From Paraburkholderia adhaesiva (GTDB lineage Bacteria > Pseudomonadota > Gammaproteobacteria > Burkholderiales > Burkholderiaceae), in NCBI RefSeq assembly GCF_021390575.1, contig NZ_JAJEJQ010000001.1, positions 930,001-994,000 of the forward strand: 64,000 nt of DNA, given 5' to 3'. Below the pieces are notes generated by a model. That model was not told the origin of the DNA, made no database searches, and saw only the letters and a list, made by a program, of their open reading frames with translations. Of the stretch, positions 1 through 8,569 are shown one piece after another. A program made the translations under genes and the position numbers. How positions within the stretch are numbered: the stretch's first letter is position 1; each line of letters begins with the position of its first letter.

Positions 1-1
1 C

Positions 2-700
2 GCGTTGAAGGGCCACGGGCTCGACCAGCAAGGCTTCACGTTCAAGGCCGGTGACGCGCTCTACGCGGCGTTCCAGTGCCGCACGCCCGACCTGCTGGTC
101 GCGTGGGGCAGCAACGGCCGCGTCTATTCGGTTGCCGTGGCGCAATTGCCGGGCGGGCGCGGTGATGGCGTGCCGGTTACGTCGCTGATCGAACTCGAAG
201 CGGGCACACACCTGCTGCACTACTACGCGGCGAGCGAGAACCAGCAACTGCTGCTCGCGTCGAGCAACGGCTTTGGCTTCATTGCGACGATCGAAAACAT
301 GAAGAGCCGCGTGAAGGCGGGCAAGTCGTTCATGACGATCGACGAAGGTGCTTTGCCGCTCGCGCCGATGCCGATGCTGCCCGGTGCCATCCAGGTGGCG
401 TGTCTTTCGTCGGGAGGGCGTCTGCTCGTGTTCGGCCTCGACGAAATGAAGACGCTCTCGGCGGGCGGCCGCGGTGTGACGCTGATGCAACTCGACGACA
501 ACGAAAAGCTCGTGCAGGCGCTCGCGATCAGCGCGGCGGGCGTGGTGCTGACCGGCACGGGCCGCGGCGGCAAGCCTGGCGAGGATCTGATGTCGGGGCC
601 GGTGCTTGCGCCGCAGATCGGCAAACGCGCGCGCAAGGGTCGTGCACCGGACTCGAAGCTCAAGCAGGTCGTGGCTTTGCGTCCGGTTCTGCCGCAGTAA
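2..700 (+). CDS. parC: DNA topoisomerase IV subunit A, C-terminal part (5' truncated by window)
   Basis: The reading frame is open from the window edge and ends at 700, giving about 232 residues of the C-terminal region. ParC is the breakage-reunion subunit of topoisomerase IV, which decatenates daughter chromosomes. What is visible is the beta-pinwheel domain: repeated short blocks such as LLVAWGSNGRVYSV, LLLASSNGFGFIA and GRLLVFGLDEMKTL, then GGRGVTLMQLDDNEKL (a degenerate GyrA-box-like turn), and a basic tail (KRARKGRAP). The N-terminal catalytic tyrosine domain lies outside the window. GyrA shares this fold, but the block sequence and the short basic end fit ParC better. The subunit assignment rests on resemblance, not a search. 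Confidence 0.88.
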   Translation, partial: ALKGHGLDQQGFTFKAGDALYAAFQCRTPDLLVAWGSNGRVYSVAVAQLPGGRGDGVPVTSLIELEAGTHLLHYYAASENQQLLLASSNGFGFIATIENMKSRVKAGKSFMTIDEGALPLAPMPMLPGAIQVACLSSGGRLLVFGLDEMKTLSAGGRGVTLMQLDDNEKLVQALAISAAGVVLTGTGRGGKPGEDLMSGPVLAPQIGKRARKGRAPDSKLKQVVALRPVLPQ

Positions 701-819
701 GGCGTGCCGTGCGGCGCAATGAGGCAATGAGCGCGGCAGGAAGTAAATGTGCGCAGTCGGGTGTGCGCCTTGAACGCACCCGCCGCGCCGTCCCATTACG
801 ACAAAAAGGAATCTGAAGC

Positions 820-1278
820 ATGGGTTACGCGATGGAAATTGCGCTGTTTGCGCATCTGCTGAGTGTTGCCGTCTGGGTGGGCGGCATGGTGTTCGCGCAC
901 TTCTGCCTGCGCCCCGGGCTCGCAGATCTCTCGCCGCAGTTGCGGCTGCCGCTCTGGGAGTCGGTGTTCAGCCGCTTCTTCAACTGGATTGGCGGCGCCG
1001 TGATCGTGATTCTGGTGAGCGGTGGCTTCATGCTGATGGAGTTCGGCGGTGCCAACGCCGCCTGGCAACTGAACACGATGGCCGCGCTCGGCTCGGTGAT
1101 GATGCTGATCTTCGGCCACATCCGGTTCGCCGTCTTTCCACGTATTCGCCGCGCTGTGCAGTCGCAGAGCTGGCCCGAAGGCGCGCAGGCCGTGAACACC
1201 GTGCGCCGGCTCGTGCTCGTCAATATCGTCCTTGGTGTTGTGACTATCGGCGTCGCGGTGTTGGCGCGCGGGTACTGA
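820..1278 (+). CDS. CopD-like integral membrane protein
   Basis: A 152-residue protein with four predicted membrane segments (roughly residues 5-25, 53-75, 82-105 and 128-149). It resembles the small CopD-type membrane proteins of Burkholderiaceae, including the N-terminal H-L-L-S-V-A-x-W-V-G-G-M motif and a histidine in FAHFCLRPG that could ligate metal or haem. The start at 820 is preceded by AAGGA nine bases upstream; an alternative ATG lies at 832. It follows parC by 119 bp with no terminator seen between them. The substrate is unknown; a copper link is inferred from the family name only. Confidence 0.75.
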   Translation: MGYAMEIALFAHLLSVAVWVGGMVFAHFCLRPGLADLSPQLRLPLWESVFSRFFNWIGGAVIVILVSGGFMLMEFGGANAAWQLNTMAALGSVMMLIFGHIRFAVFPRIRRAVQSQSWPEGAQAVNTVRRLVLVNIVLGVVTIGVAVLARGY

Positions 1279-1344
1279 GCTTCTTCTTTCTCGGGACGTA
1301 GGTCGCGCGGCGCCGCCCACAAGCGCGTCGCGCGCCACCGGCAT

Positions 1345-3723
1345 TCAGCCGGAATGCGGCGCGTCGCTCACGCGCTCCTTACGTCCGTTCTGTCCGTTGC
1401 GTTCGGCAGTATTTTCTCCATGCGCGCTCGCGCATACTCCGAATCGTTCGATCAGCGCGCTTACGCCTTCCACTGGGACGGGACGCGAGAACAGGTAACC
1501 CTGTGCCTCGATCGGCCCGAGCGCCGAAAGCCATGCGATCTGCTCCTCGGTTTCAGTGCCTTCGACGACCACCGTCAGTCCGAGCGAGCGCGCAAGATTC
1601 ACGATCGCCGAGACCATGACGCAGACGCTGCGGTCTGCGGGAATCGCCTGCACGAACGAGCGGTCCACCTTGAGCGTATCGACTGCGAAGCGGTTCAGAT
1701 ATGAGAGCGACGAGTAGCCCGTGCCGAAGTCGTCGAGCGCCACACGCACGCCAAGGCGCTTTAGCGCGAAGATCTTCTCGGAGACGAGTTCGGGGTACTC
1801 CATCATCGCCGTTTCGGTGATCTCCAGTTCGAGCCGGTGCGCGGCGACGCCCGATTCCTCAATCGCGTGCGCAACCGTTTCGTAGAGATCGCCGCGCCAG
1901 AACTGGACCGCCGAAATATTGATGGCCAGCGTGAGCGTTTCGTAGCCCTGTTGCTGCCACTGCGCGAGCTGCGCGCAGGCCGAACGGATCACGAAATCGC
2001 CGATGGGCACGATGAGTCCGGTCGATTCGGCGACAGGAATGAATTCGTTTGCGGCGATGAGTCCGTACTGCGGATGGGTCCAGCGCACGAGCGCCTCGAA
2101 GCCTGTAATGCAGCGCCGCCGTAGATCGATCTTCGGCTGGTAAGCGAGGAACAGCTGGCCTTCGGCGAGCGCCACGCGTAATTGCTGCTCCCACTTCATC
2201 AAATGGTCGGCGCGATGCGCGAGTTGTGGCGAGTAGAAGCGGAAGCAGTTGCGGCCCGCTTCCTTCGCGGCGTACATCGCGAGATCGGCCTTTTTCAGCA
2301 GATCGATTTCGCTTTCGTGCGCGACCGAGTAGAGCGCGATGCCCGTGCTCGCGTGCAGCACGAATGCGCTGCCGCGCACTTCGAAGGGCTGCGTGAACGC
2401 TGCGCCGGTCGCTTCCGCGATCGCGACCGCGCGATTCTCGATGTCGTCGCCCTTCACGATCACGACGAACTCGTCACCGCCGATGCGCGCGAGCGTGCCG
2501 CCACCGCCCACGGCGTCGGCGAGACGCGCCGAGCTCATCTGCAGCACGATGTCACCGGCGTTATGGCCGAGCGTGTCGTTGACGGTCTTGAAGTTGTCGA
2601 GATCAATGAAGAGGATCGCGAGGCGTCCGACATTGCCCGGCTGCGAGACCTCATGGCGCAACTGCTGCAATGTGGCGTAGCGGTTGGGCAGGCCGGTCAG
2701 CAGGTCGTACCGTACGAGTTGCGACATCTCGCGCTCTCGCCCGAGCAGCTTGCCGATGAGTCCCGTTGCGACCACGAAGAACGACAGCATGGCGAGCGAG
2801 ATGAACGACGCCATGAGCAGGTACACGTCGCGCGTGTGGTTGTAGTCGGTGAACTCTTCGGCATCCGAAAGACCTACGAGCACGCCGAGCGGATAGCCGT
2901 CGATATGCCGGTACGACACGATGCGCTTGACGTGGTCGAGCGGGTCGTCGTAAGTCCCGGAGACGTGTTCGGAGATCGGGTACTCGCCGCTCGCGGAGAA
3001 CGTGCCGCTCGCGCGTTCTGCGATGCCGGTGCGGCGCGCGAGCACCGTGCCCGTGTCGGAGATCACGGCGATTACGCCTTCGCGCCCGATGGCCGCGTTG
3101 TTGTAGAAGTCGCTCGTGAAGTAGCTCGGGTCTTCGGAGACCACCACGACGCCCGCGAACGAGCCGTCGGGATGGTTGAGGCGGCGTGTCATCTGCAGCG
3201 TCCACTGGCCGGACAGACGGCCGAGCACCGGTTTGCTGATGTAGAGCTGGTCGTCGTTCTCGTGTTCGTGCACGCGGAAGTGTTCGCGATCGGAGAGATC
3301 GATCGGCTTCGGGTTCGGCTGGGCGGTGCTCGCCACGAGCCTGCCGTGTTCGTCGATGAGCGAGACCTGCACGAGCGAATCGCTTTGCACGACGCCCTTC
3401 TCGACCGTGTTCGCGAGATTGAAGTGCTCCGGCGATTTCTCGAACTCGTACTTCACGAAGCGCGTGATCTGGTCGACCTGATGGATCGCCTTGACCGTAT
3501 GTTGTTCGAGCGCCGCCGAGAGGATCGCTGCGGACGCGGTGGCATCGCGCATCGTCGATTCTTTTTCGACGGAGAGGCGCATGAAGATCACGGCCCACAG
3601 CACCGCGAGCACGAGGAGGCCGAGGACCGGGATTGCCAGAAGCGTGCGCGGGCGCGCGATGACTGGAGCGGGCGTCGCGTGCAGGCCCGCTACGCGGGAG
3701 AACGGACTCCGGCCCGCGCTCAT
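1345..3723 (-). CDS. Membrane-bound diguanylate cyclase/phosphodiesterase (sensor-GGDEF-EAL)
   Basis: A c-di-GMP turnover protein of 792 residues. Counting from an upstream ATG at 3741, there is a membrane segment near 33-56, a periplasmic region of about 240 residues of dCache/PDC type (with a Y-I-S-K-P-V-L-G-R block and D-G-x-Y-P-L-G-V), a second membrane segment near 307-330, GGDEF at 421-425 and EAL at 549-551. Downstream catalytic EAL motifs ITETAMM and LDDFGTGYSSL are intact. The RxxD inhibitory site expected upstream of GGDEF is replaced by glycines. I chose the start at 3723 because GAGG sits eight bases before it; the ATG at 3741 has a poorer site. Whether cyclase or phosphodiesterase activity dominates cannot be read from sequence. 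Confidence 0.9.
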   Translation of the reverse strand: MSAGRSPFSRVAGLHATPAPVIARPRTLLAIPVLGLLVLAVLWAVIFMRLSVEKESTMRDATASAAILSAALEQHTVKAIHQVDQITRFVKYEFEKSPEHFNLANTVEKGVVQSDSLVQVSLIDEHGRLVASTAQPNPKPIDLSDREHFRVHEHENDDQLYISKPVLGRLSGQWTLQMTRRLNHPDGSFAGVVVVSEDPSYFTSDFYNNAAIGREGVIAVISDTGTVLARRTGIAERASGTFSASGEYPISEHVSGTYDDPLDHVKRIVSYRHIDGYPLGVLVGLSDAEEFTDYNHTRDVYLLMASFISLAMLSFFVVATGLIGKLLGREREMSQLVRYDLLTGLPNRYATLQQLRHEVSQPGNVGRLAILFIDLDNFKTVNDTLGHNAGDIVLQMSSARLADAVGGGGTLARIGGDEFVVIVKGDDIENRAVAIAEATGAAFTQPFEVRGSAFVLHASTGIALYSVAHESEIDLLKKADLAMYAAKEAGRNCFRFYSPQLAHRADHLMKWEQQLRVALAEGQLFLAYQPKIDLRRRCITGFEALVRWTHPQYGLIAANEFIPVAESTGLIVPIGDFVIRSACAQLAQWQQQGYETLTLAINISAVQFWRGDLYETVAHAIEESGVAAHRLELEITETAMMEYPELVSEKIFALKRLGVRVALDDFGTGYSSLSYLNRFAVDTLKVDRSFVQAIPADRSVCVMVSAIVNLARSLGLTVVVEGTETEEQIAWLSALGPIEAQGYLFSRPVPVEGVSALIERFGVCASAHGENTAERNGQNGRKERVSDAPHSG

Positions 3724-4052
3724 CTTGATCGCCTCGCGCATGACTCACCGTGCCGCGGGTGCGGTGGCCGGAACGGCAACGTAGCGCTCGGACTGGTCGG
3801 CGGCATGCTGTGCAGGTCGGCTGAGGAATGCGCGCGGGACGTGCGCGGAGCGATGGCATCAGACGCCCTTCAGCGCCCGATGCGACCGTTCGATATTAAA
3901 GGCTGGAAATAGTTTACGGAAGCGTTTGCGGCTCAGGTATTACGCGAGTTCCGTTGCTGCGCGGGCGTTTGCGGCGATACGCCGAGCATAAATGAGCGAT
4001 GGCGCATAAGCCGACGCCTGTCCCCGCAGAGGCGCGAGGCGCCGACGCTTGA
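3724..4052. other. Intergenic region between phzF and the GGDEF-EAL gene
   Basis: About 330 bp without a convincing gene. It should hold the promoter of the leftward GGDEF-EAL gene. A short antisense frame near 3914-4147 is a shadow of the phzF end. I looked for a sigma-28-type box (TCAA-N15-GCCGATAA) on the minus strand and did not find one. Confidence 0.5.
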
Positions 4053-4928
4053 TCAGGGCAGGCGGCAGGTACCGTCGACGATTGTGACCGACGAACCGCC
4101 GATCCACACCCGGCCGCCGTCCTCGTAGTCAACCGTGACGCGGCCATCGCGCCCCATCACGGTGCCCTGGCGCACGGTGTAGCGTGTGCCTGGCCGACGG
4201 TTTTGCTGATCGAGCAGCATGGCGATGGCGGCGTTCGCGCTGCCCGTGACGGGGTCTTCGCCCTTGCCGAGGCCCGTCATCAGGCAACGGACCTCGAACG
4301 TGGCCGGGCCGCCCGCCGCGTGCGGCCCATAGGCGGCGAGACCGTGCGCGCCCACGCCCTCGGCGATCGTCGTGAAGGCCTGCAGGTCGGGGTCGAGTGC
4401 GAGCACGGCATCGGCGGACGCGAGGCGCACGACGAGCCACGGCGCGCCATTGTCCACACCGCACGGCGCTGCATCGAAGTCGATCGCATCCGAGCGCAAT
4501 GCAGTGCGCAATGCGTCGTACTGCGCGTTGGGCAGCGGGGTCACACGCGCTGGCGGCGCGGCGAATGCCCAGGCACCTTCCTTGCCCGCGGCCAGTTCGA
4601 CGAGACCGGCGCCGCACTCCTGCACGAGGCGTCCCGGCGTCTTCGGTCGATAACCACTTTCGAGCAGGGCGTGCGCGGTGCCGAGCGTCGGATGTCCGGC
4701 GAAGGGCAACTCGCCGCGCGTCGTGAAGATGCGCACGCGGTAGTCGGCGCGTGCGTCGGCGGGCGGCAAGAGGAAGGTGGTTTCGGAGAGATTGGTCCAG
4801 CGTGCGATGGCTTGCATCTGCGCGGTTTCGAGGCCGTCGGCGTCGAATACCACGGCAAGCGGATTGCCCTTGAACGGCACCGACGTGAACACGTCGACCT
4901 GTTTGAAGCGGACGCTGCGGTTAGTCAT
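4053..4928 (-). CDS. PhzF family isomerase/epimerase-like protein
   Basis: A 291-residue member of the PhzF/diaminopimelate-epimerase-like fold. The N-terminus reads VDVFTSVPFKGNPLAVV, the family signature; NLSETTF carries the glutamate that is catalytic in PhzF; and RIFTTRGELPFAGHPTLG is the second conserved block. The C-terminal half has the matching GEDPVTGSANAAI block and RQGTVMGRDGRV. The frame is open to 5093, but conservation begins at the ATG at 4928, so the longer version is rejected. Most PhzF-like proteins are not phenazine enzymes, and no phz genes are nearby. It sits 128 bp downstream of ridA on the same strand. Confidence 0.88.
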   Translation of the reverse strand: MTNRSVRFKQVDVFTSVPFKGNPLAVVFDADGLETAQMQAIARWTNLSETTFLLPPADARADYRVRIFTTRGELPFAGHPTLGTAHALLESGYRPKTPGRLVQECGAGLVELAAGKEGAWAFAAPPARVTPLPNAQYDALRTALRSDAIDFDAAPCGVDNGAPWLVVRLASADAVLALDPDLQAFTTIAEGVGAHGLAAYGPHAAGGPATFEVRCLMTGLGKGEDPVTGSANAAIAMLLDQQNRRPGTRYTVRQGTVMGRDGRVTVDYEDGGRVWIGGSSVTIVDGTCRLP

Positions 4929-5056
4929 GGCAGTGTGGAGTGAAGGCGTAAAAGAAAGGTCCGGGCACGGGACGCTGTGGGCGACCCGCACGCGGGCCGC
5001 GTGCAGTGAAACCGGTGGGCGTCGCAGGAGCGCGAGGCCCGGAAGTTGATCGACGT

Positions 5057-5521
5057 TTATTCGACCTCTGCGATCAGCTCGATCTCGACGCACGCGCCGA
5101 GCGGAATCTGCGCCACGCCGAACGCCGAACGGGCGTGCTTGCCTTTTTCGCCGAACACGTCGGCGATCAGTTCCGATGCGCCGTTCGTGACGATGTGCTG
5201 TTCGGTGAAGGTGAGCGTCGAGTTCACGAGGCTCATGACCTTGACGATGCGCGTGACCTTGTTGAGATCGCCGGTGTGGGCATGCAGCGTGGCGATCAGG
5301 TCGATCGCGATCGAACGCGCGGCGGCCTTGCCCTCTTCGGTGGACAGGTTGTCACCCAGCTTGCCAGCCCACACCTTGCCATCCTTCTTGGCGATGTGAC
5401 CGGACAGGTACACCGTGTTGCCGCTCTGTGCGCTCATCACGTAGGCCGCGGCGGGCGCGCCGGCCTGCGGCAGGGTGATGCCAAGCTGTTCGAGACGATC
5501 GTAGACGTTGATGTCAGCCAT
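5057..5521 (-). CDS. RidA family (YjgF/YER057c/UK114) enamine/imine deaminase-like protein
   Basis: A 154-residue protein of the RidA superfamily. RidA proteins hydrolyse reactive 2-aminoacrylate-type enamines/imines released by PLP enzymes. Family features seen are NTVYLSGHIAKKDGKVWAG, the helix EEGKAAARSIAIDLIA, NKVTRIVKVMSLVNST, and the C-terminal HARSAFGVAQIPLGACVEIE, which holds the arginine that binds the carboxylate in active RidA. It lies 67 bp downstream of a PLP aminotransferase on the same strand, a partnership that fits RidA chemistry. It belongs to the slightly longer subgroup (about 150 rather than 128 residues), so the physiological substrate may differ from that of RidA proper. 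Confidence 0.92.
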   Translation of the reverse strand: MADINVYDRLEQLGITLPQAGAPAAAYVMSAQSGNTVYLSGHIAKKDGKVWAGKLGDNLSTEEGKAAARSIAIDLIATLHAHTGDLNKVTRIVKVMSLVNSTLTFTEQHIVTNGASELIADVFGEKGKHARSAFGVAQIPLGACVEIELIAEVE

Positions 5522-5588
5522 GTTCGGAAATCCTCGTGCGAGAAATATAAGTACGAAAACGTGTGTGCCGATCTAAGGGTGCGTGACG

Positions 5589-6788
5589 TCAGGCGCGCGC
5601 ACGGATCAGTGCGCCGAGCTTCGCGATGCCTTCGTCGATCTTTTCGGGCGGCACCGTGACGAACGACAGGCGCAGTGTATTGTGTCGCGCTTCATTCGCA
5701 AAGAACGGCGCACCGGGCACGAAGGCCACGTTCTGCGCGATGGCTTCTTCGAGCAGCTTCATGCTGTCGATATGCGCGGGCAGATTGACCCAGATGAACA
5801 TGCCGCCTTCAGGCCGGTTCCAGCTTACGCCCTCGGGCATGTAGCGCGCGAGCGCGGTATGCATCGCCTCGCACTGGTCGCGGTAGAGCGCGCGAATCTT
5901 CGGCACATGCGTATCGAGGAAGCCGTCTTTGACGACCTCGTGGACGATGCGCTGCGTGAAGCTCGGCGTATGCAGGTCGGCGGCTTGCTTGGCTTGCACG
6001 AGTTTGAAGTGCAGCGCTTCGGGCGCAATGATGTAGCCCACGCGCAGGCCGGGCGCCAGCACCTTCGAAAACGAGCCGAGATGGACGATGTGCTCCGGCG
6101 CCATCGAGAGCAGCGTCGGCAGCGGCTGGCCCGCGTAGTCGAGCGCGCCGTAAGGATCGTCCTCGATCACCGGGAACGGCGCGCGCAACGCGTAGGCGGC
6201 GAGCGCTTCGCGACGCGCGAGCGGCAGGCGGCGGCCGGTCGGGTTCTGAAAATTCGGAATCGCGTAGAGCAGGCGCGCGCCGGCGGTCAGTTCGGGCGTA
6301 AGCCCTTCGGGGACGAGGCCGAGGTCGTCGGACGGCACCTGCACGTAGCGCGGCTCGAAGAGCGAGAACGACTGGAGCGCGCCGAGGTACGTGGGCGTCT
6401 CGACGAGCACGGGGCTGCCCGGCGACACGAGCACCTTGCCGAGCAGGTCGAGCGCCTGTTGCGATCCGGTGGTGATGAGCACCTGCGAAGGACGGATTTT
6501 CACGCCGCCCACCGAATGGCGTTGTGCCACCCACTCGCGCAGAGGCAGATAGCCTTCGGTCGCGCTGTACTGGAGCGCCGCGGCGGCGTTCTCGCGCAGG
6601 ATGCGGTCGGAGGCGGCGCGCATTTCCTCGACGGGGAAGGTGGCCGGCGAGGGCAGGCCGCCCGCGAACGAAATGACCTCGGGACGTTCGGTTACCTTCA
6701 GGATCTCGCGAATTGCCGAGCTGGTGAGCTTGATGGCGCGCTCGGACAGTTGCCAGGTGCGGGCGGCTTGAAGTTCGCTTTGATCCAT
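5589..6788 (-). CDS. PLP-dependent aminotransferase, class I/II (2-aminoadipate/LysN-like)
   Basis: A 399-residue fold-type I aminotransferase. It begins with LTSSAIREILKVTERPEVISFAGGLPSP, the N-terminal signature of the LysN/Aro8-like group. Visible motifs are ALQYSATEGYLPLREWV, TTGSQQALDLLGKV, PNFQNPTGRR (substrate-binding asparagine/arginine region), EDDPYGALDY, and HLGSFSKVLAPGLRVGYI with the PLP lysine. The start at 6788 has AGGAG a few bases upstream; the longer frame to 7022 runs into the divergent regulator and is rejected. The gene is divergent from a MocR regulator and upstream of ridA and phzF, suggesting it is the main catabolic enzyme of this cluster. The amino-acid substrate is not evident. 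Confidence 0.9.
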   Translation of the reverse strand: MDQSELQAARTWQLSERAIKLTSSAIREILKVTERPEVISFAGGLPSPATFPVEEMRAASDRILRENAAAALQYSATEGYLPLREWVAQRHSVGGVKIRPSQVLITTGSQQALDLLGKVLVSPGSPVLVETPTYLGALQSFSLFEPRYVQVPSDDLGLVPEGLTPELTAGARLLYAIPNFQNPTGRRLPLARREALAAYALRAPFPVIEDDPYGALDYAGQPLPTLLSMAPEHIVHLGSFSKVLAPGLRVGYIIAPEALHFKLVQAKQAADLHTPSFTQRIVHEVVKDGFLDTHVPKIRALYRDQCEAMHTALARYMPEGVSWNRPEGGMFIWVNLPAHIDSMKLLEEAIAQNVAFVPGAPFFANEARHNTLRLSFVTVPPEKIDEGIAKLGALIRARA

Positions 6789-6824
6789 GTGGGTCTCCTG
6801 TGTCCCATGCCCGTCAGGGCGGTC

Positions 6825-6858
6825 GACTGGAATAGACGCTTTAGCGCTTACTCCGGTC
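6825..6858. repeat. Imperfect palindromic element, copy 1
   Basis: Arms GACTGGAATAGACGC (6825-6839) and GCGCTTACTCCGGTC (6844-6858) flank a TTTA loop; the arms pair at 11 of 15 positions. A better-paired relative lies in inverted orientation at 32714-32747, sharing GCGCTTACTC and the loop TTT(A/G). This looks like a dispersed REP-like element. Here it lies just upstream of the aminotransferase start, inside the divergent promoter region. Confidence 0.6.
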
Positions 6859-6896
6859 CCATAAAGGTGCGGCTTACCACTACGCGGAACATCAAA

Positions 6897-6953
6897 TGTA
6901 CCGGCGCGCGACCAGACAGTAACGGTACAATCGATCCGATAGTGTTCGGTACA
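6897..6953. promoter_or_regulatory. Candidate MocR operator with three CGGTACA half-sites
   Basis: TGTACCG at 6897-6903 (the inverted half) is followed by CGGTACA at 6923-6929 and again at 6947-6953. The two direct copies are exactly 24 bp apart. The sites fill the 178-bp gap between the divergent aminotransferase and MocR genes, close to the MocR start. MocR regulators are known to bind spaced direct or inverted repeats between themselves and a divergent target; assigning these sites is inference. The middle site overlaps a TACAAT that could be a -10 element. Confidence 0.45.
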
Positions 6954-6966
6954 GTTGAGAGAAATC

Positions 6967-8457
6967 ATGTCCTCCGTCCCGCTCGACCAGATTCCGGCCC
7001 CACACGACGCGGCCACGCTCACGCTCGTCGATCAGCTCGTGCAGTGGGGCCGTCGCCGCATTGATGAGCGCGTGTTCCGGCCCGGCATGCGCATGCCGTC
7101 GATCCGCAAACTCGCGCTCGACAAGGGTGTATCGCGCTTCACGGTGGTCGAGGCCTACGAGCGGCTCGTCGCGCAGGGTTACCTCGACTCGCGGCGCGGC
7201 TCGGGCTTCTACGTCCGCGAACGGTTTGCGAACGTGTCTCCCATCGAGCGTCGCGGGGCCGCGGCGAGCGGTCCGGCCGATTCGGCCGAACCCATCGAGC
7301 CGCCCACCATCGACGTAGTCTGGCTGCTGCGCAGCATGCTTCAGTCCTCGACGCGTCCGGAGAAGGGGCCCGGCCTCGGCTATCTGCCCGCGCGCTGGCT
7401 GGACGGCGAACTGATCTCGGGCGCGCTGCGCTCGCTCGGGCGCCAGAGCGGCTCGCAGATACTCGGTTTCGGCTCGCCGCAGGGTTTCCTGCCGCTACGT
7501 CAGCAGTTGCAGACGCGTCTCGCCGAATTCGAGATCGGCGCCTCGCCCGACCAGATCGTCATGGTTTCCGGCATCACGCAGGCCATCGACCTGCTCGCTC
7601 GCATCTACGTGCGGCCGGGCGACACGGTGATCGTCGGCGATCCCGCGTGGTTCCAGATGTTCGGGCGCTTCGCGTCGCAGGGCGCGCGGCTCGTCGGCAT
7701 GCCATACACGCCCGAGGGCCCCGACCTCGACGCGCTGGAGTCGCTCGTCGAAACGTGGCGGCCGAAAATGCTCGTCATCAATTCGGTGCTGCAGAATCCC
7801 ACCGGCACGTCGCTCACGGCCGCGCAGGCGTTCCGCATCCTGCGGCTGGCGGAGCAGTACGACTTCATCGTCGTCGAGGACGACGTTTACGGCGACCTCT
7901 GTCCGGCGGGCTATCCGGCCACGCGTCTCGCAAGCCTCGACCAGCTGCGCCGTGTGATCTACCTCGGCAGTTTTTCGAAGACGCTCGCGCCGAATCTGCG
8001 CGTCGGCTTCATCGCTTCGGCACTCGACGTCACGCAGGCTGTTAGCGACCAGAAGATGCTCGTCGCCATGACGACCCCCGAACTCAACGAGCGCGTGCTG
8101 TATCGCATCCTCTCCGAAGGCCATTACCGGCGCCACGTGGAGCGCCTGCGCGCGCGGCTCGACGGCGTGCGCGACAAGGCCGCGCGGATGCTCGAGCGCA
8201 CGGGCATGCGCCTTTTCACGGCGCCCGGGGCGGGCATGTTCCTGTGGGCCGACACGGGCGTCAGCGCCGATGCGCTCACGGCCGCCGGCCACGAGGCTGG
8301 CTTCCTGTTGACCCCCGGAAGCCTGTTCTCGCCGCACCAGTCGCCGACCACGTGGATGCGCTTTAACATCGCGAACTGCGCCGATCCGGCGCTCGCGTCG
8401 TTCCTGGCGGGCTACCTGGACCGCGTCGGGCGGCGAACCGGTTCGACCAGCGTTTGA
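6967..8457 (+). CDS. MocR-type transcriptional regulator (GntR HTH fused to aminotransferase domain)
   Basis: A 496-residue MocR/GabR-type regulator. An N-terminal GntR winged helix (about residues 20-85) has [20 protein letters not shown] and [18 protein letters not shown]. After a linker of about 40 residues comes a fold-type I aminotransferase-like domain: [35 protein letters not shown] and [17 protein letters not shown] with the PLP lysine retained. Retention of the lysine suggests PLP or a PLP adduct is sensed. I use the ATG at 6967, preceded by GAGAGAA; a TTG at 6955 is also in frame. Divergence from the aminotransferase gene and shared half-sites suggest local regulation. Confidence 0.92.
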   Translation: MSSVPLDQIPAPHDAATLTLVDQLVQWGRRRIDERVFRPGMRMPSIRKLALDKGVSRFTVVEAYERLVAQGYLDSRRGSGFYVRERFANVSPIERRGAAASGPADSAEPIEPPTIDVVWLLRSMLQSSTRPEKGPGLGYLPARWLDGELISGALRSLGRQSGSQILGFGSPQGFLPLRQQLQTRLAEFEIGASPDQIVMVSGITQAIDLLARIYVRPGDTVIVGDPAWFQMFGRFASQGARLVGMPYTPEGPDLDALESLVETWRPKMLVINSVLQNPTGTSLTAAQAFRILRLAEQYDFIVVEDDVYGDLCPAGYPATRLASLDQLRRVIYLGSFSKTLAPNLRVGFIASALDVTQAVSDQKMLVAMTTPELNERVLYRILSEGHYRRHVERLRARLDGVRDKAARMLERTGMRLFTAPGAGMFLWADTGVSADALTAAGHEAGFLLTPGSLFSPHQSPTTWMRFNIANCADPALASFLAGYLDRVGRRTGSTSV

Positions 8458-8470
8458 AACACTCGAAACA

Positions 8471-8499
8471 CTTGAAACGCGGGTGGATCGTCCCCATTT
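8471..8499 (+). promoter_or_regulatory. Sigma-32 (RpoH) heat-shock promoter of htpG
   Basis: CTTGAAA at 8471-8477, a 14-base spacer, then CCCCATTT at 8492-8499. This matches the enterobacterial sigma-32 consensus (CTTGAAA, N11-16, CCCCATNT) at every specified base. It lies about 70 bases before the htpG start and overlaps the end region of the upstream MocR gene by none of its coding sequence. Confidence 0.85.
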
Positions 8500-8569
8500 G
8501 CACGGACGGCGCGCCGAACCGGGCGCGAACCCGCCATATTCGCATTGCAACGAAAGAGGACCCTCGACC

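Noticed and set aside
2182..3912. 576-codon plus-strand frame opposite the GGDEF-EAL gene
   Set aside because: Antisense shadow with Arg/Val/Asp-rich composition and no domain.
4053..4928. PhzF as evidence for phenazine synthesis
   Set aside because: No other phz gene is present, and most PhzF-like proteins have other roles.
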